This document shows, one piece after another, positions 43,149 through 56,095 of a DNA stretch of 64,000 bases (positions are counted from its first letter, which is position 1; each line of letters opens with the position of its first letter). The position numbers and the translations under genes are program-made. The DNA comes from Trichobilharzia szidati. Taxonomy: Eukaryota > Platyhelminthes > Trematoda > Strigeidida > Schistosomatidae. The notes below the pieces were generated by a model that saw only the letters and a list, made by a program, of their open reading frames with translations, was not told the DNA's origin and ran no database searches. The stretch is taken from positions 49,697,564-49,761,563 of the forward strand of contig OX235279.1 in assembly GCA_944472155.2 (NCBI GenBank), in the 5' to 3' direction.

Positions 43149-43815
43149 CATCTATGCCGAAACAATTTCATATGCTTTATTAGGTATAAGAGACAACTCT
43201 CTAGGTCAGGCGCATGCGGAACTATAAACTAGTTGAGCTAGTCTACTTCTCAAGCATTCCTTTGAAAATGATTGAATACCAAGCACCATCAAAGGATGGC
43301 GCTCAGTCCATTTAGATTTATCACATTGTTGTCTGCCAAATCTTTTCACTGGATCATTCTTTGATAGACGGTGCAAAGTCATGTGAATATCGTTCGAATT
43401 TAGGATAACTGGCACTCTAAAACTTTCAGTTAACTTAAATGAAAGTGGTGCACCACGATTCCACACCAATAAACCAGAAAAACAGTGCAGGTGATGACGG
43501 CAGCAGACCTGCGGTGCCTGTGAGAATGTGTTGAACACATATATCAGGCAGGTAGAATTGCCCGGAATTTGTGACGACGTGGCCGTATGAATTCATGTCA
43601 TGACACTAAGCATTTCTCAGGCAATTTCTCAGTAATAATGCTGATTCTGTTCCAATAGCTGAGAGGTCTGGGTCAGTTTGACGACACTGCTGAGATTGAT
43701 GTCTGCCACGTATGCTGACTCACCTCTGAGCAAATGAAGTGGCTGAGCAACAACACTTTCATTGCCCTTAATGAACGCGGTATCTATTGCGAAACCACAG
43801 CTATAACCTAGTTAC
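43149..43815. other. Spacer with one unidentified minus frame
   Basis: A 110-codon frame at 43538-43206 on the minus strand has mixed composition (for example LTESFRVPVILNSNDIHMTL, and KSKWTERHPLMVLGIQ) but no family, start context or splice support. I do not call it a gene. Nothing else is seen. Confidence 0.4.
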
Positions 43816-44014
43816 AGTTGCACAGTGGTTAGGACTCTCGCCGACCATGCACATGGTCCGGGGTTCGATCCCCTGCCGGCGCACACCCGATATCTATGGT
43901 TGGCCTGAATTTGGGCTACCGATATCCATGCTGAAAATTCCACACTTGTACTGAAAATACGGTGTGGAATCAAGCTGTAAATCAAAATAAAAAATTAAAA
44001 AATAAATAAAAATA
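43816..44014 (+). mobile_element. tRNA-derived SINE, full length
   Basis: Box A TGCACAGTGGTTAGGACTC, box B GGTTCGATCCC at 43862-43872, then GATATCTATGGTTGGCCTG, GATATCCATGCTG, a hairpin ATTCCACAC...GTGTGGAAT with a 16-base loop, AAGCTGTAA, and an A-rich tail (43980-44014). The tail and promoter boxes are the hallmarks of a SINE. This is the best-preserved copy in the window. Confidence 0.88.
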
Positions 44015-46089
44015 CATCGCCTCTTTGGGGAGTGCCCTGCTCACGAAGTGCTAAAGGGATTCCACAGCTGTTTGTCACCCATGAGGATAGTGATATCATG
44101 TTATTTTAAGAAATAGATAAGGCCTTTGACTATTAGAGTGTAGCTAACAATAACCCATCAAAAGTTCAGTTGCGCACTAGAGCAGTTCCAGGTTTCTTTG
44201 AGAAAAAAGCAAGAAGAGTAACTTAACCATTCACTTCTAAATGCATCATCGCTCTTATGTGTCTCAGTAACACATCCGCACATGATATAAAATATACTTT
44301 TAGATTTATTTGAGACACCATAACACATTCTTGGTGCGAATGAGAGCTTCTCCGGCTGTCGCTAGGAAATTATGACTCCCTTGACTTTGTGGTACGCGCA
44401 CAAAAATTGGAATAATTCGAAAGGTACCTTTATGTCTGTACTTTAATATTTTCTTCCTTAGCCCTAACCTAATGGTATTTTCGGGCCTTAATAACTTCAA
44501 AAATTTACAGTTTTCCTTCTGGGTGTAACTGAAAAGTCATGCAGCGTAAGCTACTGTTTAGGCACTATTCGGAGGGCATAGGTTTCTAGAAGGTGCTAGT
44601 TGCTGCCGGTTTTAGACACCACATACAGGAGTAAACTTCATGGACCGTTAGAATATATGATTTTTCCCAAACACACCAAAGGCCTAATTGTGCCCTAACT
44701 GCTCCTAATTTGTCGGGTGGTGGACGTTGTAAATAAGCTGGCGTTGACCACTTATGATGATTACATCGGCTTAGGTGCACTGAAAATACTCATTTAGAAA
44801 AGAGTGTTGACATATAGTATCGAAACGCTGTTAAAAACGCTGACTTCGCAAGTCCGTCCCTGGGAATTCTCCACTGTTCTATGTCAGGTGAGGGATTTTC
44901 CGGTTGAAGCGACCAAGTTTCTCTTTGAGCTTAAGCAACAAGTCCGAGTAAGTGTTAGCCCCATCTCAAGTTGTTCGAACGACTGAACACCACGCGCGAA
45001 CGCCTATTTGTAAGTCAGGAAACTGCCTAACTGCTGAGTAATGCTGTTAAATCTACGAGATAAGATTCAGGAAAGCACATTCATGTCCAGGAAACTGAAA
45101 CCTTCGGCTGAATTATCCCTGCGGGCACTTTGATACAATCGGCTGAGAACTGCAGGGAACAGAACCCAATATGTAACATTTCTAATTGCTATACTGCTTA
45201 TATTTGCTCCTTTAACGAACCATCCATGCATCCACTGCTTTCTTTTATGACGTTTCATTTTTCTTAATTGCACTACACCTGTAAATTTTTTTAATTTTTT
45301 GTTGGAAAACAATCCTTTCATCTTTTAAACACATTGAATTATCACTAACCATGCTTTGTGTTAGTCTTCTAAGAGGAAATAGATATCAACTTGCCGAGCT
45401 GGACCTATGTGATGCAACTTTATAGTTTGTAAAGAAGCTCTAGTTACTTAGACTGCGGTATACGTATGTATGTATTCGTTTTCGTGCAAATAATCAACTG
45501 CCGAGACTATAGTTCTGGCATTAATATTTAGACTGATCGTGGATAATTCACCAGAACTGACTGACTAGTGTTGCTGGGTCTCTACCTAGTGCTTCGTAGT
45601 CCGATTTACGTTCGTATTTAGAAACAGGCTGCAGCATTCGAAGGCTAGTTTGTGGATTCTCTACATCAGTCGAGTACACGGCATAGGGTAGATGAGATTG
45701 TGAGCTTGCCAACGGACACATAGCCATCCATAGGATTGTGTTTCATCGGTCTAAGCACTTGGCATTCAGCTAATGAGGCACACGTTCGTATCCAACCGCA
45801 CATACTTCAACCTAAGCAGTTGGGTAGTAACATCAGCTCCCACACGATAAGTGTGGTCCGTGGTCTTTCCGGACAAAAGGTGTGTAAATAAAATTTTTGT
45901 ACACTACTTAACAAAGAATTGCATTTCTCGCTAGTTTTTTGTCTGCCCCATATAGGGTTGTAGGAGGAGCGTTTGATCTGCTGCTAGTAGCGTTGCCCAG
46001 AACTCAAACCAAACTTTTACACAAACATACGATAGAAATAATAGATACACAAACTATACAAACATCAAACTTATTGTTCTTTGGAATCG
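44015..46089. other. Unassigned DNA
   Basis: About 2 kb with short frames only. A block at 45800-45890 (CCACACGATAAGTGTGGTCC) resembles 54500-54550, suggesting an unnamed repeat. Confidence 0.45.
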
Positions 46090-46660
46090 GAGAGGAGAAA
46101 TGACGTGGTCTTGTGAAAGACCTAAGGTTTCCAGTCAGCTGACGTGCACTCTCTCGATGAGAACATTAATAAGAATGTGGACAAACAGTTTCTGAACAGT
46201 TTGCGAGGCTAGAAAGACTGCCTAGGCAGCCAAAGTAATGATAAAATATGGTATGGAAGTGGTCGAAATTTGCGAGAGCGAATGGAGTGGATATGGGCTA
46301 TTAAAATGGTCAACTGAAGAGTCGGTAATCTATTGCGGCAACCCAGACGACAATCACGAACACACTCATTGGGTGGTTATTACGTTGTCACCAACAGCCA
46401 AAGCTCTGAGGCAGTGGCATCTAGTCTCCTCCAGGATTATGATGGCAAAATTCAACTCAAAATGAAATAAGGTTACAATTATTGAATCCTGCTCACCTAC
46501 AAACAACTCGGAACATAAGATGAAGGAAGATTCCTATAGACAACTGCAAACGGTAACCGGCGATATGCCGAACTGAGACATCAAAATCCTTATGGATGCA
46601 CGCTGATCAGTAGATATGGTGGTGGACACTAAGGTGAATCGCCCCATTCTGCAGGAACAG
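46090..46660 (+). mobile_element. RTE-1 endonuclease relic
   Basis: Reads VVEICESEWSGYGLL, ESVIYCGNPDDNHEHTHW, SRIMMAKFNSK and, after a stop, DIKILMDAR. This follows the RTE-1 endonuclease at 3350-3700 residue by residue (SVIYSGHPEDNHMH; SPRIMTTRFNSK). The metal-site region is degenerate and no RT follows directly. Confidence 0.75.
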
Positions 46661-47554
46661 CAATATGCAATTTGACGGCTCGATATTCCTATGAGGGCTT
46701 GAATCTTTATCTTGAAAAAGATAATAATGATCGCCTGGACAGATCATGCTTCTACCTTTAAACATATACCATTCGGTCAGCCTATTGCTGAGTTGCGACC
46801 ACGTGGGCTCTGCTCAGATTTATGGGGCATCTTATAAATTAACATGCTTTCCTTTGTCGTATCTTCGAATATCACTTCACAATGTCTCGTCTCATTCATT
46901 TTCTAATAACGTCTTTACTTGCTCCTCATTATATTCCATTAAACCTAACATTTTCTAGCCCTTTATGAATTTGATTCGACTTATTCTATTCCTATTCTCT
47001 ATAGAGTACGGTTGTGTACCAAAAACAGAAAAGGTATGGAATAAAAACAACCGGCTTGTGGATAATTGTATTAAAACCAAAAGTGGACATCATGATAGTA
47101 AGACCTATAAGAGTAGCATTATACATTGCAAATGAACTTTGTCAGCCTAGGGACTGTAGTCTCCCATTGTATTTCCTTTATGAATACATCTGTTACTGAT
47201 ACATTGCACTTTAATGATTCACCTTAGCACCTTTACTTTCCTAAAACAGCCTACTATCCCTTGTAAGCGTACTTACCTCCATATTGGTTGGTTTTCGTAT
47301 GCCTACAAACACGGGTTGAAAACGGAACGAAGTCGATTTTCCCGCGCAACCTGGAGGACTGCTGTTCAATTCAATAATGGTACGGCCTGGGTCAGACAAT
47401 GAGTGTATATATATCAAATATTTAGCTGTTCAAACATTATTAACTTGTAGACAATCTACTATTTGACATTATATCATACTTGATCGTGCCTGTAAAAATG
47501 GCATTCATTCTCATGTAAATTTATGTTTATGTGAAAATATACATTATTATTATT
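46661..47554 (+). other. Unassigned, ending in a CR1-like tail
   Basis: No coding domain. The last 80 bases (GATCGTGCCTGTAAAAATGG at 47482 and an ATT repeat to 47560) match the tail at 50279-50360, so part of this stretch is probably a CR1-like 3' untranslated fragment. Confidence 0.5.
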
Positions 47555-47885
47555 ATTAATATCGAATTAGCACCAGATCTGCATGGAAGAATATCGGAAC
47601 TCTCTGAAGATGATGTTTAAGGAACAAAGAAGAGTCAAGATAACCAAAGGATCTCAACGGATACCTGAAAGCAATTAGAAGACGGAAGAATTGTGAAACA
47701 CAGAATGGATCAGTAAAGTGATGGGAAACAGAAATAGAAACTAGATTCAGTGTACATCGCCCCAGATAAGGAAATGAAAGAGAGTGCTTGGAAAGACGAG
47801 AGAGAATTCTACGACGCACTGGCAACTGAAGTAGAACAGCTTACAGGTAAAAGAGACCTCAGAAAGGTAACCAGGTCTTTTATAA
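47555..47885 (+). mobile_element. RTE-1 linker relic
   Basis: Reads KDEREFYDALATEVEQLTGK and RDLRKVTRS near 47785-47880, matching the RTE-1 linker before the RT (REEKRRYYETRASETEQAAG). All frames are broken. Confidence 0.65.
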
Positions 47886-48279
47886 ACTGACTTTTTTGTC
47901 AAAACTATTGTTCAAATTACCGACCAATGACCAGTGATATTCTAGAAGATCAATGCTGTTTATGGACCTTTATTTCCGATAGCGCGACAGAGGCCAAGTG
48001 AAAGGGGGGATACCTTTTCACACAAACGGATGGTCGTTCATAATTCAATGGATGAAGAAAGCCGTACAAATCATAAGGGGGATATAATTCCTGTTTCGTT
48101 GTCATTTTCATCCTTCTGAGTTTCCTTGATCACTAACAGCATCTGAGTGACCATGTAATACCTTGTTTTAGAGGCCCTTAAATTTCATCAGTAAACAGAA
48201 TAGGTCTAAAAGTTTAATATTGCCTCAAATATCACTGAAATGTAGTTGGATTGATAGTGGACCTGCGTCGTTGTCCTAC
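47886..48279. other. Spacer, no gene seen
   Basis: No recognisable feature in about 390 bases. Confidence 0.4.
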
Positions 48280-50360
48280 TTGTTATCTGAAAGGGCCTTG
48301 ATATGTGGGAACCGATTTGAACCATTCGCAGACGACCTCATAGGAACCAGATTAGCCAAATTAGTAATAGACGTTAAATAACGTACGACCCGACATTCGA
48401 TACCAGCAGCTTATGGCACATGATGTTAAGCGTCTTAATAAGACCTAAGTTTACGATTATTGCATTCATACCAGAATCTCTGATGAGCGAAACTTAATTG
48501 AAAGAGTGTAAATGGCACGCATGCAAGGACATAACCTCAAGAAACTATGTTGAAAGAAGTTAGTAGGTGTATTTTGAAAGAAGAATTCAGAAGTGCCACT
48601 TTTCGAGTTATTTTTAGGAACACTTGAAATAATGGAAGTTTATAACTCTGTTGTTAAGGATGAAAGTATTGATCCATTTTAATGATCATCAACCGTTTCA
48701 CTTCCAGTGACCAATTTATTTATGTTTGCTCACTGGGTGAGGTTTTGGGCAATTCGATTTTCAAGGGACAAAGGCCAGGTAGCTCTGTTCATATCATCGC
48801 TAAGAAATACACCTTTTAGCAACGGTAATTGTTATACTCCCCCTTTAGTAGTTGAGTCGGTGTTAAGAACAGAACAGAAATCACGTGCGTTGTTTCTAGC
48901 TGGAGTCAGCGGGAAGCTAGTTCGAAGACTTTCAAGCAGCCTAACTGAATGCCTTCCTGGACTGTACCTCATACCACTAGAACGGTGTCCCGATTTATAT
49001 CTAGAAGCAATGTTCTCGGTTCTGTAAGAATCTGCTTACATTCCAGTTGATATAGACATGGGGACACGTATCAGTTACAATCCTAGAAATCATGACGACC
49101 TAGTTGATATTGAGCATTGTCAGATTTACATGCGGTACAGCCTCTTCTTAAATAGGTTTTCAGTCATTTGGAACAGACTACCAGCTAATGTGCGTGATGC
49201 AAACACACTTCAAGTGTTCATCTCCACAGTCACCATTCTGCTGAATGATGAAAATACAGTCCTGCGTCTGACTCATACACGCTGTTTTTCACCCTACATA
49301 GATATTATAAGTTCATCAAACGTATTTGTTACAACAAACTACAGTTATAAGTGTCAACATTGTTGGAAAGACATGACAAACATTTCTACACAGAATATTA
49401 ATATTAGTTCACATATAATGTAAAAGTTAACATAACAGACTGGCTAGTTAGTGTACCAATATAATCATAGTTTCTACACAGAATATAAATATATGTGTAA
49501 ATTTATAAATCACAGCTTGAGGACTCCACTTGTTTTCTTCAGTGCCGCTGTCGTTTGTCTTCTTCTTTTCTCACCATTTTAGCTTCTATATGACTTTTTG
49601 AATGAGAATAAAGAACGTATATATTTGATCACTTACAATGACAAATGATCTGCAAACATTATTGGTCACATATCCTACAACTGCCCCGTGAATTACCGAC
49701 TACCCTCCTCCACGACGCATCCTGGATGACAGTTGTGGAATATTAAATTAATACCAATAAAAATCCCAGTAACTATCTGTCCGACACAAATAAATCTGGT
49801 TATTTAAGGAATAATAAACACACACTGATAGTTGCATTTTAAATCTGACCGACTGACGCGATGGCAATTTCCAGCTCCTACGTTCTCTAATTCTCATTTT
49901 ATATAAATTATCCTGGTTTCCAGCAGCATACGAACTGATAATTACTCTTTGCTGCAACAATACTTTTTTGTATGTTTAACAGGAAACTTACTGCTGTGTT
50001 TCACAGTACGCTCTTCTCTTCCTGAAATAGATTTTAATAACATGGCGGCATAGCACTTACCCAAAATATACGCAGTTCACTGACAAACCATAACTATCAG
50101 CATGAAGTTGAACGAAGTTAGGATTTATCGCTCAACTTTGATGGTGACCTTAGTAAAGGATTTGCAATTTAATATCTTTAAGAACCTGTTCTAAACTCTT
50201 GTACCATTGTCGAACGATTAAAACCTTTGAAAAAGTATTAGTTTATGATGCTTCATGATTGTGGTTTATAACAAAACTGATCGTGTCTGTAAAAATGGCA
50301 TGCATTTCTTGTAAACACCTGTTAATACAAAATATAAATTATTATTATAACACTTAAAGA
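48280..50360 (+). mobile_element. CR1-like element #3, 3' half
   Basis: Starts in a decayed palm region with PFADDL (FADD at 48325-48336), goes on through an RT C-terminal region (48707-49423), then about 860 bases of untranslated sequence to a tail GATCGTGTCTGTAAAAATGG and an ATT repeat (50345-50360). 5' truncated, several frames. Confidence 0.7.
49058..49423 (+). pseudogene. CR1-like #3 C-terminal region
   Basis: A 121-codon frame. The block YSLFLNRFSVIWNRLPANVR is the end signature of many CR1/Jockey-like polyproteins (F--R---WN-LP). The part after about residue 65 has no counterpart that I can name. Function beyond the RT is unknown. Confidence 0.65.
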
Positions 50361-53329
50361 ACAGGAGAGGTAGTATTTTCGTTTACGTGTTTAAAATGAG
50401 TTGACTAGATGATATCTTGAAAAGGATTATTGGACTTTTAAGCGAAGTAATTGGCTTTTTGATGATATCCAAAGAAGAGTTAATAATTAATTAGGTCTTT
50501 CGGTACAAAAGGGAAGCAATGGATGTAGTGGTCCACTGTTATCACAAACGTAGGACTGCATGAAGTACCAATTTAAAAATTCACGAGTATCTGTAAGTGC
50601 ACTGATAGCCTCACTAATTTTTAAAATGAATGGTGTGTCCACTTTACTAGGGTTTAGCCTTTTATGCCAAGAAAAGCAAGGTTTATCTCCGTTGCAGAAA
50701 TATAACTCAGTATCTCAAAGGTGATTTTGTCGAATCAAGCCAGTTACCATACTCAGTTTCATTTTAAAAGTCGGCGGGCGAAGTTAGTGCACCATGGTCA
50801 AAGACAAGTCTAATCAAAATTTGACCTTCATGGACCAATCAGATACACGGAATGCTATGCAAGGTCATTCCACATCAAATCATGTAATCCTCTTTGGATT
50901 TGTAGAGGGTAGATACGGTATTCCACTTTTTTCGAGGTACTGTTTTGGTAAATCTATACTATTATGTAGGTTTACGGCTTTTTAAAGGAAGGTATAAGAA
51001 TACAACTTGTACACTGTGATAGAATATAATTCCATTATGGATAGAATTTATTTTGATAAAGTCTGGCAGTGTTATTCAGCAAATATTACCGTATGACATT
51101 GTGAGACTATCAAAATATGTTTTACCCACAATGGAACTTTAAGGTGAAGGTTAGGGGTTACGATTACAGTCAGAGCTAGGAGGAGGGAAAAGAACGGCGT
51201 AAAAAATATCAGTGGATTTCGAAGTGCCACGACCTTCAGTCGCATGGATGAAGGCATATATCGTGCACGGTATGGTTTCTCTACAGATCATCTGTGTGGT
51301 GACTGAGGGACATTCTTACAGAACATAAATGACAACTACACAGTGTAATACTGTGATTGCAGTGACTAAAATATAGCAATCAGAAGCGAAGCTACCTAAT
51401 AAATTGACTAATGATCTTGGAAAACAAGTCAGATGGGTCCGTAGTATACAGGCGAAATTATGGATGCTGTACACGAATTACATAGTAAATTTCGTTCAGA
51501 TTTAGTACTTAAGGACCACTTAGACAACAGGCTCATTGGATGGGAGAACACTTGTAGCCAAATGCCATCCCTGGGCTGTATTCACAATGTGATTAGTCAT
51601 ACGGACGTTAATCCTTTCTATGAGATTTGACAGATTCCATGGAGAGTTTCTTAATCACCTTAAAAAGAGGAGGAAAGAGCTGAATGAGTCAAAAAACACT
51701 ATAATTTACAGTAATCTCGTCGAATTTATGCACAGAAATTGGTTTAACCTAACTATAAGGACTCCTATTAGAAACTGAGAGGCTTTTTGGAAAGTTTGTA
51801 AGGACGATATCCTGTGTAACTATTTTCTAACACTGCATTACATACATATAAACGGTTTTTGAACTTACGCACTTTTAATCTGGACACGTTTGATTGGTCG
51901 GTGGAGATTTTCCGAGGTCTTTATTGGGTATCTTCGTTTAGGCTGCTAAAGCTAAGAGTTACCCAAGATTACTGCGGCTTTGGCCATGGTAGTTTAGCTT
52001 TGCGGTCAACGATCCTATCAGTTTTCACCCTAATAACTTGGATGTGATTTACATCCTCACAGTTTTCTACTACATGCATGTTAGCAGAACAAATTTCTGA
52101 ATTTTTTCTGATTTCAGAACTATCCCTCAGGGGTTATATTTTATGCTACATGCGAGTAATGTGTAACAGACAAAGCCTAACAGGAAGTGCATATTCACAC
52201 TGATATTTTAGCATCGACCCATTTTGAAGGCGTGGTTCCGCTTTTCAATTCATTTAAGCAGTGCATGCCTTCAGTCACTTGACTTTATAACCCTATACCT
52301 AGAGATAATGTGAAGTATTTCTGTAACTGAGGTATGAAGTGGGTGAAGGTTAACTTGGTGCACCAGTAACCAGAAATCAGGGAATGGTTCTGAGCGCACC
52401 AATCACATGAAAAATGATTTTTCTGGTGTAACTGCATTTATTTATGAAAACATTGTATAAAAACCGCGTTAAAATATTGCGAAGGATACCTTTGCTTGCC
52501 GCATGACAAGATGAATCCCACTTTCCATAGAGGTATCAATAGTGAATTTGAACCATAATCTATACATGTATTCACCTAAACGGCTGAAAATAACATCTTT
52601 TTGAGATCCGTCAATGGCTCTAATCCTGTTCTTCAACTCCTCTGAAATGCTTCATCGGAAGTTCTGTGGGTCACTGCTGTAGGATCAACAGAATCCTTAG
52701 TGTGGTTGACTCTATGGTTAGTATATCCCAGGTATGACAACGAGTTCTATCCCTTCCACTCATTTGTGTATTTCACATATCCTCGTTTCGTCAATCGAGT
52801 GATAATGGATTTGAAATTAGATAAATTTCCAGCTGATATCCTCCTGTCTTATTTTTTCTGTAATATGGTATTGTAAAATCCAATGATGCAAACGTTACTT
52901 GCTCTTTCACGAATACGGTTTTTTTCTTCTCTAATAAGACTGTTTCATCTATGTACATCTAAGCAATACTGGAAAACTTGGTCCATACCAAATTTCAAAC
53001 GTTAGTCTGTTGGAGCAGTCATTTCACTTGAATTAAGAGCAATGAAAGCTTGAACTAAAGCGAAGAAACTCATTAGCCCACTCACGGTCACTGGTCTGCT
53101 GCACTCTGTTAGTAGGTATTGGTGCTTTGTTATAACTTGGTTACGATCCTGTGAAATTCAGTTAATGATTTGAGACATTCCGGTAATTTGATGGTTGTGG
53201 TAGAAACGCCAATATTTTGGTGCACTTCTTCAAAAGGTTGGCCGCCTCAAATCCACCCCTCTAAACACCCGAACTGCTCCAAATTTATTGAGGTCCAAAT
53301 GTCTTACATGGAAATTTTAATCCACATTA
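50361..53329. other. Unassigned AT-rich DNA
   Basis: About 3 kb. No frame over about 70 codons shows family features, and I found no supportable exon chain or repeat. Confidence 0.45.
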
Positions 53330-53505
53330 CAAAGAAGTGGAGCAAAGGAAACACTGGGCTGAACACTTCAAAAGACTCCTAAATCGACCACCACCTACAA
53401 CGCGCCCAACAATACCAACGACGGAGACAGAGCTACCAGTGAACACCAACCCCCGGACGAAATCAGAAGTCCTGAAGGCAATCAAGATGCTAAAAGCTGG
53501 AAAAG
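53330..53505 (+). mobile_element. 176-bp internal chip of RTE-1
   Basis: Matches 4543-4718 of the RTE-1 copy over 176 bases with only four substitutions and no indel. It covers the block from EVEQRKHWAEHFKRLLNRPP to KAGK. Both ends lie inside coding sequence, with no element terminus and no duplication seen. Confidence 0.92.
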
Positions 53506-55270
53506 TAGGTTGTATAAGTGTAACTCATACAAATTAAGTCGAAAGATCCTGGGCCCATCTAAAAACCCGCATAATAATGCTAAATGGTTCCCGATGCGAT
53601 ATGATATACAGCAACTTGAATTTTTTTATCGACATTGGTTTTATATGTCTACAGACACTTCTATAGGAAAATGGGACCAGTTTTTGCACCATCTTTGAGA
53701 TATATGCCCTGTATAATTCCGTTTTATTACTCATATGTCTCATGAAAACACTTTAAAAAAGATAAATATCACTTTTCGCTCAGAAGAATATTATTGGTAG
53801 ACTCAAGGTCATTAGACCTCGGTGTTTATTCCTTGCTGTTACAATTAATCGAAAACGGTACACTTGTAGAAGGTCGTTAAGAAGACTTGACATTTCTTCT
53901 TCCTTCTATACAGCTTATTTAAGTCGAAGTCCTCCTACGTAGGAAATTCACTTACTGAATCATTGATTCTTCGTTAACATACAGACACGGCTGTGTGCTC
54001 TGATAAAAAGTTTAAAACCGTAAGGTCATTAATTACATGTTAGATGTAAGTATACTTGTGTTCTAAGGATTCATTGTGGATGAAGCCGTCATAAAATTCT
54101 CCGACCCACTGCTTTTTTGCCCTTAAAGGTCTATTCAGCCTGCAAACTATTTTGAATTCAAAGCTTTTGGTTATAGTCAACGTAACGCCCTGTAGTTGAT
54201 ATTGAAGAATTTGTCCATTGTGCAGCGTTGAATCTCTGTCTTGAGCTATTAGTGATGCATCTTCCTTTTTACTGTCTCCATTAATTAGTCTCCTAAACGT
54301 TAGTATTTCTAGTAAGTCTTCGGGATGTTTTTCGCTGTCTCTTCAAAGCAATTATTACAGGATCATTTTAAACTTCTATCGCCTCTCCGTGTATTCGGAG
54401 ACAGCAGGACTCGTCTTGAGTAATGCTGCGAAGACCCAGATAGAAACACTTCCAGACCCTCTCCACATACCCTAGTCGGGATTACTATTACTAGCCCTCA
54501 CAATAAGTGTGGCTCATATTCCATGACTTTTCTGGATAACTTAGTTTAAGGAAAGCTTCACTACACTCGAGATTTTCTGCTGAAAACTGAGAGTAGCCAC
54601 ACGCTTCTTCTGAGTAGGAATTACCTTGAAGTATTGAAAATTTCATACCCATCTCTTAACAAGATATGAAAGGTATGCTGTATTTTTGCTGAGAGGCAGA
54701 CGTATACTTGCGTAAATTAACGCAGGTTCCTGCTCCAAGAACCTATTTGACACTCATAGCCTACATGGTTTATTTGAGTCAGGTGTTTTTTAGTGAGACA
54801 GTGTTCCTTCTAACGTCACTATCGATGTGGCTCATTAACTCAATCAGTCGATATTCAATTACAATTTTCCATGTTGGTAATTACTTCCACTTACTTCGGC
54901 CCTGACAACTGTGTAATATCGTGTGCCTGTACGCTATTAATGCAGCCCATATCCTAGTACATAAAATATCCAATCCATGTAAATAGTCTATGTTGCGGAT
55001 TTTCACAAGTGAAGTCTTGAAAGTCGTGACTGTTGTCTCTTCGTTTGCATGATCTTTTGAAAATGGGTGCCTTTTCACTTGTTAAAACTATCGTATTTAA
55101 GTAGTGAAGTAATTGCCACTTGGTTTGAATACATTTCCTTCATTTTGTAGGGAATCTTACCTGCTTTCCCAAGAATAATCTCTAACCCGACAGTTCATCC
55201 TTCTGTATACGCGAAAGGCTTCAGAAAACTGCTCTTCCTACTTTGATGCGTAAATGTTACCCCATCACTA
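53506..55270. other. Unassigned DNA
   Basis: No gene recognised. 54420-54560 contains CAATAAGTGTGGCTCATATT, related to 45800-45890, probably an unnamed repeat. Confidence 0.45.
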
Positions 55271-55370
55271 TGCGTCTGTAGTTTAGTGGTTAAATGCCCA
55301 CTAACCATGCATATGGTCTGGACTCGATCCCCGACCGCCGCACTCTTAGATGTCACCTGTTCTGTGGTAC
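55271..55370 (+). mobile_element. tRNA-like SINE head, second type
   Basis: Box A TGTAGTTTAGTGGTTAAATG and box B GGACTCGATCC at 55320-55330, about 45 bases apart, with tRNA-like complementarity at the ends (TGCGTC and GCCGCA). The body after the head differs from the SINE at 43816. It could also be a decayed tRNA pseudogene. Confidence 0.6.
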
Positions 55371-56095
55371 GCCGGTAAGAAGGGGGAGTTAGGCGTAGAA
55401 ATACCTCCGCTACTAGAATTTAAAAGCGTCAAGCACTATGTTCCCTAGGAACTCACAGGAACAGAAAATCACAGCGCCATAAATTACATGGCAACTAACC
55501 ACAAAACCTGACACCAGAAAGGAAGAAAATTATTCAGGTAAATAAAAGAAAGAGGTACGAGACAGATGTGTACTTGAGTTATACATGATTGATAAGTTTC
55601 CATAGTTCGTTTCTTTGAGATATTGTCTCTCATGCATTTAGTCCTTAAAAGATAGCGAGAAATGTATTTATAGGACTGTAGGCCTGCCTCTGTTCCTTGA
55701 TCTTACCACAAAAATTTCACCACCTGCCAGGTATCTCAGCTTTATTATCGTATTTGCTGTATTATTTGTTGTATCCAGATCACTAAAGCAAGACGGAAAT
55801 CCCATTTTACTTATGGGAGTTTTCCTGTGGTTTATGTTTCCTTCAGAATGCTTTTATTTTTTCAAATGATTTTGAGTATCTCATCAAATTCACTCGAAGT
55901 CTATTTCATAAACTATATTGTCCGTAAAGGTTATTGCATGTGAGTTAGAAATAGGCTAATATAGACATTTTTGTTCTCTTTGTCTTACAGACTACTGATC
56001 ACTGAAAAATCCTCCACTTCTAGTGACCGATTACAAACCAAGGCGGTTGGAAACGTTTAACGTGTCAGCAAATAAAATACAACATATCTAAATTC
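55371..56095. other. Upstream region of the RMC1 gene
   Basis: No other gene. It presumably contains the promoter and 5' untranslated region. I see no strong TATA box or Inr that I could defend. An in-frame TGA at 56024 bounds the coding start. Confidence 0.45.

Noticed and set aside
43816..43890. Functional tRNA gene
   Set aside because: The head has A and B boxes but no complete cloverleaf, and it is followed by a conserved SINE body and A-rich tail shared with other copies.
48486..48505. Hammerhead-ribozyme-like CTGATGAGCGAAAC
   Set aside because: The CUGAUGA and GAAA boxes are adjacent, leaving no room for stem II, and no flanking stems pair. Schistosome and Penelope-like hammerheads need all three stems.
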